Positions 6,545 through 13,205 of a DNA stretch of 13,205 nucleotides are shown piece by piece. The DNA comes from Gordonibacter sp036659115 (GTDB lineage: Bacteria > Actinomycetota > Coriobacteriia > Coriobacteriales > Eggerthellaceae). Location of the stretch: NCBI RefSeq assembly GCF_036659115.1, contig NZ_JAVXDF010000068.1; one strand, given 5' to 3'. Made by a program: the position numbers and the translations under genes. Under the pieces are notes generated by a model. The model was given only the letters and a program-made list of their open reading frames with translations. It had not been told where the DNA came from and did no database searches. Within the stretch, counting starts at the first letter, position 1. The number at the start of each line of letters is the position of its first letter.

Positions 6545-8569
6545 GTGCAAAACACGAGTGATTCGTATATGGGCACACGCAGAGACCGTTTTTCGGGGTA
6601 TCGCGCCGCCGCAGGAGCTTTGTTTCTTGTCGGCATGCTTGCTGTGGCTCTTTCCCTCGCCCTCAGCGCTCCCAGCCAGGCATTCGCAAAATCCTACGAC
6701 ATGCCCAAGGTTGATATTGCGGCGCAAGCCGAGACTAACGGTTCGCTGCATGCCGTCGAACAGCGCACCTTTAATTTCAACGGCGATTTCACGGCCGTAT
6801 GGTGGACCTTCGACGGCTTGCCCTCGAATGCCGAGCTCAAGATCAATTCTATGCGTATGGCGCGGGTGGATGCAAATGGCGCGGCAACGGGTGAGTGGCA
6901 GACGATGCTAAGCGTCCCCTTCATGTTGGACTGGCGCGATTCGGGTGGGCCCGGTACCGATGCCTTCTCGTTCGATGCTCCCAAAAAAACGGTGTACGCC
7001 TTTTTCAACGCATCGGACGAGAAGGTGATGATCGAGCTGGACTATACCGTAGTAAACGGCGTGCAAGCTTACCAGGACATCGGCGAGGTGTACTGGAAGT
7101 ATATTGGGAGCCAATGGGTGGAAGCTTCCGACAACGTCACCATGACGTTGTCGCTGCCGGTGCCGCAAGGCACGCAGGTTACGCCGGGAGACAACGTGCG
7201 TGCATGGGGGCATGGCCCCCTTGATGGTACCGTTACGGTGAACGCGGACGGTACGATTACCTATCAGGTGCCACACGTGAATGCGGGCCAGTTCGCCGAG
7301 GCGCGCGTGGCGTTCCCGGTGGCCTGGCTGACGAACCTGTCGGCTGATGCGGTCAAGCTTCGCGGCAACGAGATGCGTCTCGATCAGGTGCTCAGCGAAG
7401 AGAAGACGTGGGCCGATCAGGCTAATCGCGACCGTATGCTCTCGCTCGCGTTCGTTATCGGATGCGGCGTTATCTGCGTTCTGTTGATTGCCTGGGCTCT
7501 GCGCGCATACTTCAAGTACGGCAAAGAGCACCATCCCGGCTTCACGGACGAGTATTGGCGCGACGTGCCCGACCCTCGTATTCACCCGGCTGTGATCGGC
7601 CGGTTGTGGCGCTGGGATCGTGAAAATCAGGACGACTTCACGGCTACGCTCATGCATCTGTCGCACATCGGCGCTATCCGCATCGACAGCGGCAGCTACG
7701 ACCAGTCGAAGTCTTTCGGTCGTACCGAGGCGGTAGACGACTACCGTCTCACCCGTATTCCTGCGGTGGCAGACAACGTGACCGACCCCATCGACCGCTC
7801 TGCACTGAGCTTGCTGTTCGGAACCGTGGCGGCAGGTCAGGACTCTTTGTGGTTCGGTTCCATCGAGAAGTTCGGTAAAGACCATCCAGAGCGCTTCGTT
7901 GACGAACTGAGCAACTGGCAAGGGCTCGTCTCCGCCCAAGCTAATCGCGAAGACTTCTTTGAAGCAAAGAGCAAACGTTACCAGGGATACCTAATCGCGA
8001 TGGCTGTCGTCGTCGGCATAGCGGGCCTTGTCATCGGCTTCTTCATGGGAAACTTCATCCCGCTGATCTTCATGCTTCCCACGGCTATAGCGCTGGGCGT
8101 TATCGGTAACTATATGCCGCGCCGCAGCATGGAAGGGAACGACCTGGTGGCGAAATGCAAGGCGTTGCGCAACTGGTTGCGCGACTTCTCGGCGCTGGAT
8201 GAGCGTCCGCCCACTGACGTGAAAGTATGGGGCGAGTTCATGGTGTACGCCTACCTGTTTGGTATTGCGGATCAAGTTATGAAAGAGCTGCAGACGCGAG
8301 TGCCCGAGCTGTTCGAGGCGGATGCGGGCGTGGTGGGCGGCTACGGCTACATGCCATGGTGGTTCTGGTACGCGCCGATGCACGGCCAGCACGGTTCGCT
8401 CATGCCTTCGGCAGGCGATATGTTCCATACGGCCGTCGCGAACACCGTGTCCACAGCACAGGCGGCGATGTCGGGTGCCAGGGGGGACTTCTCGAGTGGG
8501 GGCGGTTTCGGCGGGGGATTCTCCGGAGGCGGAGGCGGCGGTTTCGGCGGAGGCGGCGGCGCGCGATAG
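6545..8569 (+). CDS. DUF2207 family membrane protein with Gly-rich C-terminus
   Basis: A 674-residue protein of the DUF2207 family, whose function is unknown. A signal peptide spans about residues 20-48 (likely cleavage after AFA). An extracytoplasmic beta-rich domain follows to about 295, with family landmarks VEQRTFNFNGDFTAVWWTF and YTVVNGVQAYQDIGEVYWKYIG. Then come one membrane helix at 298-322, a cytoplasmic domain, and two adjacent helices at about 482-501 and 504-523. The typical LRNWLRDFS and VWGEFMVYAYLFGIADQV segments lie at about 541-579, and a tail of almost only Gly, Phe and Ser begins near 652. The GTG start is supported by AAGGAG at 6532-6537. DUF2207 and LemA proteins are frequently neighbours and may work together at the membrane; here lemA is upstream but separated. 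Confidence 0.9.
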   Translation: MQNTSDSYMGTRRDRFSGYRAAAGALFLVGMLAVALSLALSAPSQAFAKSYDMPKVDIAAQAETNGSLHAVEQRTFNFNGDFTAVWWTFDGLPSNAELKINSMRMARVDANGAATGEWQTMLSVPFMLDWRDSGGPGTDAFSFDAPKKTVYAFFNASDEKVMIELDYTVVNGVQAYQDIGEVYWKYIGSQWVEASDNVTMTLSLPVPQGTQVTPGDNVRAWGHGPLDGTVTVNADGTITYQVPHVNAGQFAEARVAFPVAWLTNLSADAVKLRGNEMRLDQVLSEEKTWADQANRDRMLSLAFVIGCGVICVLLIAWALRAYFKYGKEHHPGFTDEYWRDVPDPRIHPAVIGRLWRWDRENQDDFTATLMHLSHIGAIRIDSGSYDQSKSFGRTEAVDDYRLTRIPAVADNVTDPIDRSALSLLFGTVAAGQDSLWFGSIEKFGKDHPERFVDELSNWQGLVSAQANREDFFEAKSKRYQGYLIAMAVVVGIAGLVIGFFMGNFIPLIFMLPTAIALGVIGNYMPRRSMEGNDLVAKCKALRNWLRDFSALDERPPTDVKVWGEFMVYAYLFGIADQVMKELQTRVPELFEADAGVVGGYGYMPWWFWYAPMHGQHGSLMPSAGDMFHTAVANTVSTAQAAMSGARGDFSSGGGFGGGFSGGGGGGFGGGGGAR

Positions 8570-8590
8570 GCTGAATTCGGCGCGCTTTTC

Positions 8591-8627
8591 AAAGCGGCTG
8601 GGGCAAGAGATCCCCAGTCGCTTTTTT
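8591..8627 (+). terminator. Intrinsic terminator of the DUF2207 gene
   Basis: A 13-bp stem, AAAGCGGCTGGGG (8591-8603) and CCCCAGTCGCTTT (8612-8624), with one G-T pair and the loop CAAGAGAT, ends in a run of six T (8622-8627). Textbook rho-independent terminator 21 bases after the stop codon. Confidence 0.92.
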
Positions 8628-8691
8628 GTGCATTTAAACGTGCGAGCAAGTGGCATGACGTAAACGCATCGGGTTTCGTGTGGGTTCTGTC

Positions 8692-8700
8692 TGGTATACT
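8692..8700 (+). promoter_or_regulatory. Putative extended -10 promoter of the Cache-GGDEF-EAL gene
   Basis: TGGTATACT is an extended -10 element 58 bases before the GTG start. It lies after the DUF2207 terminator, so this gene very probably has its own promoter. No clear -35 hexamer is seen. Confidence 0.5.
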
Positions 8701-8757
8701 TCCCGATGACGCGCTTGCTGCGCGGTTGATCGGCTATGACGACGGAGGACGTGGCAC

Positions 8758-11079
8758 GTGCCCGCGCGCGAGGACATTGAACCGAGGCCTTCTCGCAAGA
8801 GCAATATCAAGACCGCGCTCGTATGCGGGGCGGGCCTCTTTGTCATCGTTATCGTTCTGGTCGTGTACGTCAACATCATCTCGCGTGAGACCGAATCCTC
8901 GCTCAACCTGTTCATGGAAGAGGTCGCCGACGTCGAAAGCGCCAATGCCCGCGCCATTTTCGAGGGCGAATTCAACATTTTGCATGGAGCTTCGGCGTTC
9001 ATTACGCAGGAAAACATCGGGAATGAAGCCGCACTTCTCGAACGGCTTCGAGAAGTGGTCGATTCCGGGTCGTTTTCACGGGTAGGCGTAGTCGATCTTG
9101 AAGGTCACGGCGTTGCCTACGACCAGAGTTTGGGAAACCTAACTTCACGTGACTATATCGACCAGGATTTTGTCCGGAAGTCAAAGGGGGGAGCCGACTA
9201 CGTCAGCGCTCCGTACGAAGACGAGCTGACGGGAGTCCAGAGCCTCGCGTTCTCCGTGCCCGTTTACGATATCAAGCACGAAGGCGGCGACCCTATCGGC
9301 GTGTTGGTCGGCGTTACCTCGGCCGAATCGTTTGCTAACATCATCGATGTCAGTCTGTTTGCCGGACGAGGTTCTGTCTCTATCATCGATTCGAGCGGAA
9401 ACGTCCTCCTGCGATCTGCCGCTGCGGAAGTTGACGGCGTGGATGTGTTTTCGGCGGGATATGATAAGGCGGGCTTGCCGGACGAGGCGAAGGAGAGTCT
9501 CGCGAAAGGCGAGAGTGGTTCCGCCACGGTTATCCGGCCGAACGGAACGACGCTGTTCACCATCTATCGACCTATCGGCATCAACGACTGGTTCATCGAC
9601 GTCGTCGTTCCTTCCGATTACCTGGAGGCTCAAAACCATACGGTGCTCGTCGCTTCCATGGTTATGGCGCTGTTCGTGGTGGGGGTTGTGTCGCTGCTGA
9701 TGTATTTGATTCTAAGAGTGCGGCACCGCAGTGAAGGTGCGCTTGCACGAGCTGCGCTTACCGACCGACTGACCGGTATCGACAACGAGCTCGCATTCAT
9801 GCGAAAGAGCGCAGTAAGGCCTGAGTACTACGAGGGCGGGTGCTCTCTTGTGTTGTTTAACCTGGTCGGATTCTCGCTGTTCAATACCATCTATGGCTTC
9901 GATGCGGGATCTGCCTGCCTGCGGAACATAGCGCACCTCTTGAAGTCCGACCTTCGTCGACACGAGTTGGTGGCACATTTGACGGGCGATCGGTTTGCTA
10001 TGCTCGTTGAAACATCTGATGCCAGACGCGCCGACGCGAGGCTGGTGGAGCTGATGAACCGCATTGAGGCGGCAACCCGGGCCGACGATTCGCAATACCG
10101 TATTGTTTCTCAGTGCTGCGTGTACCGGTTGGAAAGAGCCGATTTTGAGCGCGACATCAACCTTATACTGCAAGATATGGCGGTGCCCCTGAAACGTGCA
10201 CAGAGTCATGCGGGCTCGCGTATTGTCCGTTATGACGAGTGTGACGTAGCGGCCGCTACGCGTGCGCGGCAGATCGAAAGCATCATGTCGACTGCTCTGT
10301 CGGAAAAGGAGTTCCTTGCCTTTTTCCAACCTCAATACGATATTTCGGGCGATGTTCCCGTATTGTGTGGCGCCGAAGCGCTTGCGCGATGGAATTCTCC
10401 GATTCTGGGCTTGGTCACACCTGACGAGTTTATTCCCGTCTTCGAGCGAAACGGATCGATCAGCCAGATAGATCACTATATACTCGAACACGCTTGCGTG
10501 AGGTTGCGTCAATGGCTCGACGATGGCTTGCGGTGCGTTCCCCTATCCGTCAACCTGTCGCGCAGGAACCTGTTCAGCGCCGATCTGATCGAGCAGATCG
10601 AGCACGTTGTGGACAAGCACAGGGTTCCTCACGAGCTTATCAAGCTGGAATTGGCGGAGGGTATCGTTGCCGAGAACGAACGGCAGCTTATCAGCACGGC
10701 CGAGAAACTGCGGGCACGCGGATTCAAGATCGTCATGGACGATTTCGGTACCGGCTATTCGTCGTTCCCGGCGCTCAAGGACATTCCTTTTGACACCATC
10801 AAACTTGATCGGTCGTTCTTCGGAGAGTCGATTGCAGACAAGCGTGGCCGTGCTACGCTGATGAGCGTAATTGCCCTGCTGGAGCAGTTGGGCTTCAAAA
10901 TACTGGCCGAAGGCGTGGAGACGGCCCGTGAGGTTTTCCAGCTCAAGGAATGGGGCTGCCAGACTATTCAGGGATACGTATTCGGCCGGCCAGTCGAAGG
11001 TACGGTATTCGAGCAGGAATGCCTGCGCCCGGCGCAAAACGATCTGATCTCAGCCCAGCTGGACGGGAGATCCTTCTAG
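8758..11079 (+). CDS. Cache-sensor membrane protein with degenerate GGDEF and intact EAL domain (c-di-GMP phosphodiesterase)
   Basis: A 773-residue transmembrane signalling protein predicted to hydrolyse cyclic-di-GMP. Membrane helix 1 is at about 20-42, an extracytoplasmic Cache-like sensor (VVDLEGHGVAYD, YVSAPYED, GVLVGV) at about 43-295, and helix 2 at 297-320. A GGDEF domain follows at about 335-495 and an EAL domain at 510-760. In the GGDEF domain the active-site motif reads T409-G-D-R-F413, so cyclase activity is unlikely. In the EAL domain all expected catalytic residues are present with RocR-like spacing: E540 (EAL), N599, E631, D661-D662, K682, E718 and Q738. The GTG start has GGAGGA seven bases upstream (8745-8750); GTG 8751 would overlap that site. 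The sensor ligand cannot be told from sequence. The gene stands alone between the DUF2207 terminator and the hcp control region. Confidence 0.93.
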   Translation: MPAREDIEPRPSRKSNIKTALVCGAGLFVIVIVLVVYVNIISRETESSLNLFMEEVADVESANARAIFEGEFNILHGASAFITQENIGNEAALLERLREVVDSGSFSRVGVVDLEGHGVAYDQSLGNLTSRDYIDQDFVRKSKGGADYVSAPYEDELTGVQSLAFSVPVYDIKHEGGDPIGVLVGVTSAESFANIIDVSLFAGRGSVSIIDSSGNVLLRSAAAEVDGVDVFSAGYDKAGLPDEAKESLAKGESGSATVIRPNGTTLFTIYRPIGINDWFIDVVVPSDYLEAQNHTVLVASMVMALFVVGVVSLLMYLILRVRHRSEGALARAALTDRLTGIDNELAFMRKSAVRPEYYEGGCSLVLFNLVGFSLFNTIYGFDAGSACLRNIAHLLKSDLRRHELVAHLTGDRFAMLVETSDARRADARLVELMNRIEAATRADDSQYRIVSQCCVYRLERADFERDINLILQDMAVPLKRAQSHAGSRIVRYDECDVAAATRARQIESIMSTALSEKEFLAFFQPQYDISGDVPVLCGAEALARWNSPILGLVTPDEFIPVFERNGSISQIDHYILEHACVRLRQWLDDGLRCVPLSVNLSRRNLFSADLIEQIEHVVDKHRVPHELIKLELAEGIVAENERQLISTAEKLRARGFKIVMDDFGTGYSSFPALKDIPFDTIKLDRSFFGESIADKRGRATLMSVIALLEQLGFKILAEGVETAREVFQLKEWGCQTIQGYVFGRPVEGTVFEQECLRPAQNDLISAQLDGRSF

Positions 11080-11128
11080 TCAAGCTTCTCTCGCGTCTTG
11101 AATCGGAAGCCGCTCGCCAGCTCTCTCT

Positions 11129-11154
11129 TCGTATGTTGTAAATACAACATACGA
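11129..11154. promoter_or_regulatory. Perfect 12+12 bp palindrome, candidate hcp operator
   Basis: The arms TCGTATGTTGTA (11129-11140) and TACAACATACGA (11143-11154) are perfect inverted copies around a central AA. The palindrome ends 16 bases before the predicted hcp -10 box and so covers the -35 region, an ideal place for a dimeric regulator. No T-run follows, so it is not an obvious terminator of the upstream EAL gene. It is not clearly a recalled FNR/HcpR (TTGAT or TGTGA half-sites) or NsrR site. Confidence 0.7.
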
Positions 11155-11170
11155 GTGCCAAATATCTTCC

Positions 11171-11176
11171 TATAGT
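11171..11176 (+). promoter_or_regulatory. Putative -10 box of hcp
   Basis: TATAGT would start transcription near 11183, leaving a leader of about 100 bases. A hairpin GCGTGC (11217-11222) and GCACGC (11233-11238) with a ten-base loop lies in that leader. The -35 region falls in the palindrome and has no good consensus, which suggests regulator-dependent control. Confidence 0.45.
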
Positions 11177-11284
11177 GGGAGCACAAACGTTGCAGACTGC
11201 TTTCTTCTTCTGTGTGGCGTGCGCCAGAAAAAGCACGCGGCAGCCTGGAACGTTGAACGCAAAACGCTCAGAGAGGAAGCTGCT

Positions 11285-12925
11285 ATGGAGAGCACGATGT
11301 TCTGTTACCAGTGCCAAGAAGCGGTCGGGAACAGGGGGTGCGTTAATTCGGGAATGTGCGGCAAGAAGCCCGACACCTCCAACCTGCAAGATGTGCTGGT
11401 GTATGTGACACGTGGCCTGGCGCAGGTAGCCTCGCGACTACGGGCCGAAGGGAAGCCGGTCGATGCTGCCGTGAACCAGCGCGTGGCTTCGAACCTGTTC
11501 GTCACCGTCACAAACGCGAATTTCGACGACAGGGCGATTGCGTCGCATCTTGCCGACACGGTACGCGAGACCGCCGCGCTTCGAGCGCAACTGAGTAACC
11601 ATGAGGGCTTGTCCGATGCTGCGACCTGGGAGCCGGCGGACAAAGCCGCCATGCTGGCGAAAGCACCCTCGGTGGGCGTGATGGCTACAAGCGATGACGA
11701 TATCCGTAGCTTGCGCTGGCTGCTTATCTACGGGTTGAAGGGCATGGCCGCCTACGCCGAGCACGCCCGCATCTTGGGATACGACCAAGAAGAGATCGAT
11801 GCCTTCCTGCAGGAGGCTTTGGCAAAGACGCTGGACGACGCCCTGACCGTGGATGATCTGATTGCCTTGGTGCTGGAGGCGGGAAAGCGCGGCGTGGACA
11901 CGATGGCTCTGCTGGACAAGGCGAACACCGAGTCCTATGGAGCTCCCGAGATCACCACGGTGCCTACGGGCGTACGCACCAACCCCGGCATCTTGGTGTC
12001 CGGACACGATCTGCATGACCTGGAGATGTTGCTCGAGCAGACGGCGGGGAGCGGTGTGGACGTGTACACCCACGGCGAGATGCTGCCCGCGCACTACTAC
12101 CCTGCTTTCAAGAAGTACGATCACTTTGCCGGCAACTATGGAAATGCTTGGTGGCAGCAGAAAGAAGAGTTCGAGCAGTTCAACGGCCCTGTCTTTTTGA
12201 CCACGAACTGCCTGGTCCCGCCGAAGGACAGCTACCGCGACCGTGTCTACACCACCGGCGCCGTGGGCTTTCCCGGCTGCAGGCACATTCCTGGCGGCCT
12301 TGGCGAGCAAAAGGACTTCTCGGAGCTTATTGAGCATGCGAAGCATTGCGATGCACCTACCGAGCTTGAGGACGGCAAGATTGTCGGCGGCTTTGCGCAC
12401 ACCCAGGTGCTGGCGTTGGCCGATAAGGTTATCGAAGCCGTGAACGCTGGTGCCATCAAGAAGTTCGTTGTCATGGCGGGGTGCGACGGGCGTGCGACGG
12501 GCCGATCCTACTACACCGACTTTGCCGAAGCCTTGCCGCAGGATGCGGTTATTCTCACGGCCGGATGCGCGAAGTATCGCTATAACAAACTTGAGTTGGG
12601 CGATATAGGCGGAATCCCGCGCGTGTTGGATGCAGGCCAGTGCAACGACAGCTACTCGCTGGCAGTTATCGCGTTGGCTTTGAAGGACGCGTTCGGCCTA
12701 GACGACGTGAACGACCTACCTATCGTCTACAACATTGCCTGGTACGAGCAGAAGGCCGTTATCGTGCTCTTGGCGTTGCTGGCCTTAGGGGTGAAGAACA
12801 TTCACCTCGGTCCTACCCTGCCTGCCTTCCTTTCACCAAACGTGGCGAAGGTGCTGGTGGAGAACTTCGGCATTGCGGGCATGGGGACGGTCGAGGACGA
12901 CTTGGACCTATTCTTCGCCAGCTAG
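11285..12925 (+). CDS. hcp: Hydroxylamine reductase / hybrid cluster protein, class I
   Basis: Cytoplasmic Fe-S protein of nitrosative stress defence; the family reduces hydroxylamine to ammonia and can reduce nitric oxide to nitrous oxide. The 546-residue product has the N-terminal cluster motif C7-X2-C10-X8-C19-X5-C25 of strict-anaerobe class I proteins. All hybrid-cluster ligands are present: H241, E265, C309, C400, C428, C453 and E488. Their intervals (24, 44, 28, 25 and 35 residues) match those of the Desulfovibrio vulgaris enzyme as I recall them. ATG 11285 is chosen because GAGAGGAAG precedes it and the protein then begins just before MFCYQCQE, the usual Hcp N-terminus; an open frame from 11219 adds 22 residues without a ribosome site. 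No hcr reductase gene is adjacent, so the electron donor lies elsewhere. The upstream palindrome suggests regulated expression. Confidence 0.96.
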   Translation: MESTMFCYQCQEAVGNRGCVNSGMCGKKPDTSNLQDVLVYVTRGLAQVASRLRAEGKPVDAAVNQRVASNLFVTVTNANFDDRAIASHLADTVRETAALRAQLSNHEGLSDAATWEPADKAAMLAKAPSVGVMATSDDDIRSLRWLLIYGLKGMAAYAEHARILGYDQEEIDAFLQEALAKTLDDALTVDDLIALVLEAGKRGVDTMALLDKANTESYGAPEITTVPTGVRTNPGILVSGHDLHDLEMLLEQTAGSGVDVYTHGEMLPAHYYPAFKKYDHFAGNYGNAWWQQKEEFEQFNGPVFLTTNCLVPPKDSYRDRVYTTGAVGFPGCRHIPGGLGEQKDFSELIEHAKHCDAPTELEDGKIVGGFAHTQVLALADKVIEAVNAGAIKKFVVMAGCDGRATGRSYYTDFAEALPQDAVILTAGCAKYRYNKLELGDIGGIPRVLDAGQCNDSYSLAVIALALKDAFGLDDVNDLPIVYNIAWYEQKAVIVLLALLALGVKNIHLGPTLPAFLSPNVAKVLVENFGIAGMGTVEDDLDLFFAS

Positions 12926-12967
12926 GCACACAGGGGGTTCGGCACCTGCTTTTTGCTGGTGTGCTTT
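12926..12967 (+). terminator. Weak candidate terminator after hcp
   Basis: Directly after the stop codon, GCACAC (12926-12931) can pair with GTGTGC (12959-12964), followed by TTT. An alternative inner hairpin CACCTGC/GCTGGTG (12943-12949 and 12955-12961) contains a T-T mismatch. Both are weaker than the terminator at 8591. Confidence 0.35.
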
Positions 12968-13002
12968 CGATCTGTGGGGCAGTGCGTCTCGGTTTCGTAT
13001 AC

Positions 13003-13037
13003 CTACGATGCGCACAGATTCTTCTACGTTGCGCATC
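13003..13037. repeat. Pair of near-identical 12-base direct repeats, 21 bases apart
   Basis: CTACGATGCGCA (13003-13014) and CTACGTTGCGCA (13024-13035) differ at one base and are offset by 21 bases, two helical turns. Part of the same sequence is also an inverted repeat, GATGCGCA (13007-13014) with TGCGCATC (13030-13037). They lie just before a possible promoter (TTGATC at 13044-13049, TATAGG at 13068-13073), so they may be regulator half-sites. Confidence 0.35.
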
Positions 13038-13078
13038 AGGTGCTTGATCGTGCGGCATCGCTGAGGATATAGGGAACG

Positions 13079-13189
13079 GTGACACGGTACTATGGCGGTA
13101 TGCTGGTCGTTTCCACGGGGCTCGACGTAAACGAGCAGCCTATAGAGATGGCTTTCTCTGACGGCAACCGAGGCTTGTACGAAAAATAA
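13079..13189 (+). CDS. Doubtful small ORF, 36 codons
   Basis: An open frame starting at GTG 13079 (or ATG 13100 for 29 codons) encodes a small acidic peptide without membrane segment or known motif, containing STGLDVNEQPIEMAFSDG. Possible support: a TTGATC/TATAGG promoter pair with an 18-base spacer ends five bases before the GTG, and the TAA stop runs straight into an A-run and GC arm that look like a terminator. There is no good Shine-Dalgarno site at GTG 13079, and so short a frame can occur by chance. Confidence 0.25.
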   Translation: MTRYYGGMLVVSTGLDVNEQPIEMAFSDGNRGLYEK

Positions 13190-13205
13190 AAAAGCCGCAA
13201 GCGAA
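13182..13205. terminator. Left half of a probable bidirectional terminator, cut by the window end
   Basis: A-rich sequence (13182-13193) runs into GCCGCAAGCGAA at the window edge. On the minus strand this reads as the descending arm of a hairpin followed by a T-run, the 3' half of an intrinsic terminator for a gene to the right. If the matching arm and a T-run lie beyond 13205, it would also end plus-strand transcripts such as hcp. Confidence 0.45.

Noticed and set aside
6908..7939. 343-codon minus-strand frame opposite the DUF2207 gene
   Set aside because: Long only because of high GC codon bias on the sense strand; no recognisable domain, and the sense gene is well supported.
8500..8569. 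GC-rich repeat at the end of the DUF2207 gene as a separate repeat element
   Set aside because: It is the coding sequence of the Gly-rich tail, common in this family.
11219..11284. 22-codon upstream extension of hcp
   Set aside because: No ribosome site, and it runs through a leader hairpin; ATG 11285 has a good site and fits the family N-terminus.
11438..12400. 320-codon minus-strand frame opposite hcp
   Set aside because: Antisense to a gene in which every ligand residue is conserved; no family resemblance.
1..13205. CRISPR array, insertion sequence, toxin-antitoxin or phage genes
   Set aside because: No regular repeat-spacer pattern, transposase, integrase or paired small toxin/antitoxin frames were seen.

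Overview
The window looks like chromosomal DNA of a strictly anaerobic, moderately high-GC actinobacterium. Class Coriobacteriia, family Eggerthellaceae (relatives of Eggerthella, Gordonibacter, Slackia) is the best guess; the genus cannot be resolved by eye. The main pointer is a Tat-exported FMN/FAD flavoprotein reductase lying divergently from a LuxR-type regulator with about 12 membrane helices, a pairing recalled as expanded in that family. An anaerobe-type (class I) hybrid cluster protein, the MEP pathway gene ispE and frequent GTG starts fit. No plasmid, phage, transposase or CRISPR sequence is seen.

Layout, left to right. (1) 31-1543, + strand: housekeeping genes tadA (tRNA A34 deaminase) and ispE (isoprenoid kinase), 19 bases apart. 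(2) 1650-2774, + strand: lemA and a small three-helix membrane protein of unknown function, closed by a 12-bp hairpin at 2786-2819. (3) 2854-6373: a divergent pair around a 292-base control region, with a lipoprotein flavoprotein reductase on - and the membrane LuxR regulator on +. (4) 6390-6480, -: tRNA-Ser(GCT), convergent with the regulator, sharing a 64-base promoter region with the next gene. (5) 6545-8569, +: a DUF2207 membrane protein with a Gly-rich tail and a strong intrinsic terminator. (6) 8758-11079, +: a Cache sensor with a degenerate GGDEF domain and an intact EAL domain, probably a c-di-GMP phosphodiesterase. (7) 11285-12925, +: hcp, preceded by a perfect 12+12 bp palindrome. 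(8) 12926-13205: a tail with short repeats, a doubtful 36-codon ORF and the left half of a terminator.

Functional reading. The flavoprotein/LuxR pair looks like a self-contained respiratory module: a membrane regulator presumably senses a substrate or redox state and switches on an exported reductase. In the reductase the position that is His in fumarate reductases appears to be Tyr, as in urocanate reductase, so fumarate is probably not the substrate. LemA and DUF2207 proteins are often encoded together; here they are 4.3 kb apart with the reductase module and a tRNA gene between them, which suggests insertion or rearrangement. The hcp gene gives defence against hydroxylamine and nitric oxide and seems to have its own operator. 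The strongest leads for something new are the substrate and electron donor of the reductase, the ligand of the 12-helix LuxR protein, and the regulator that reads the hcp palindrome.
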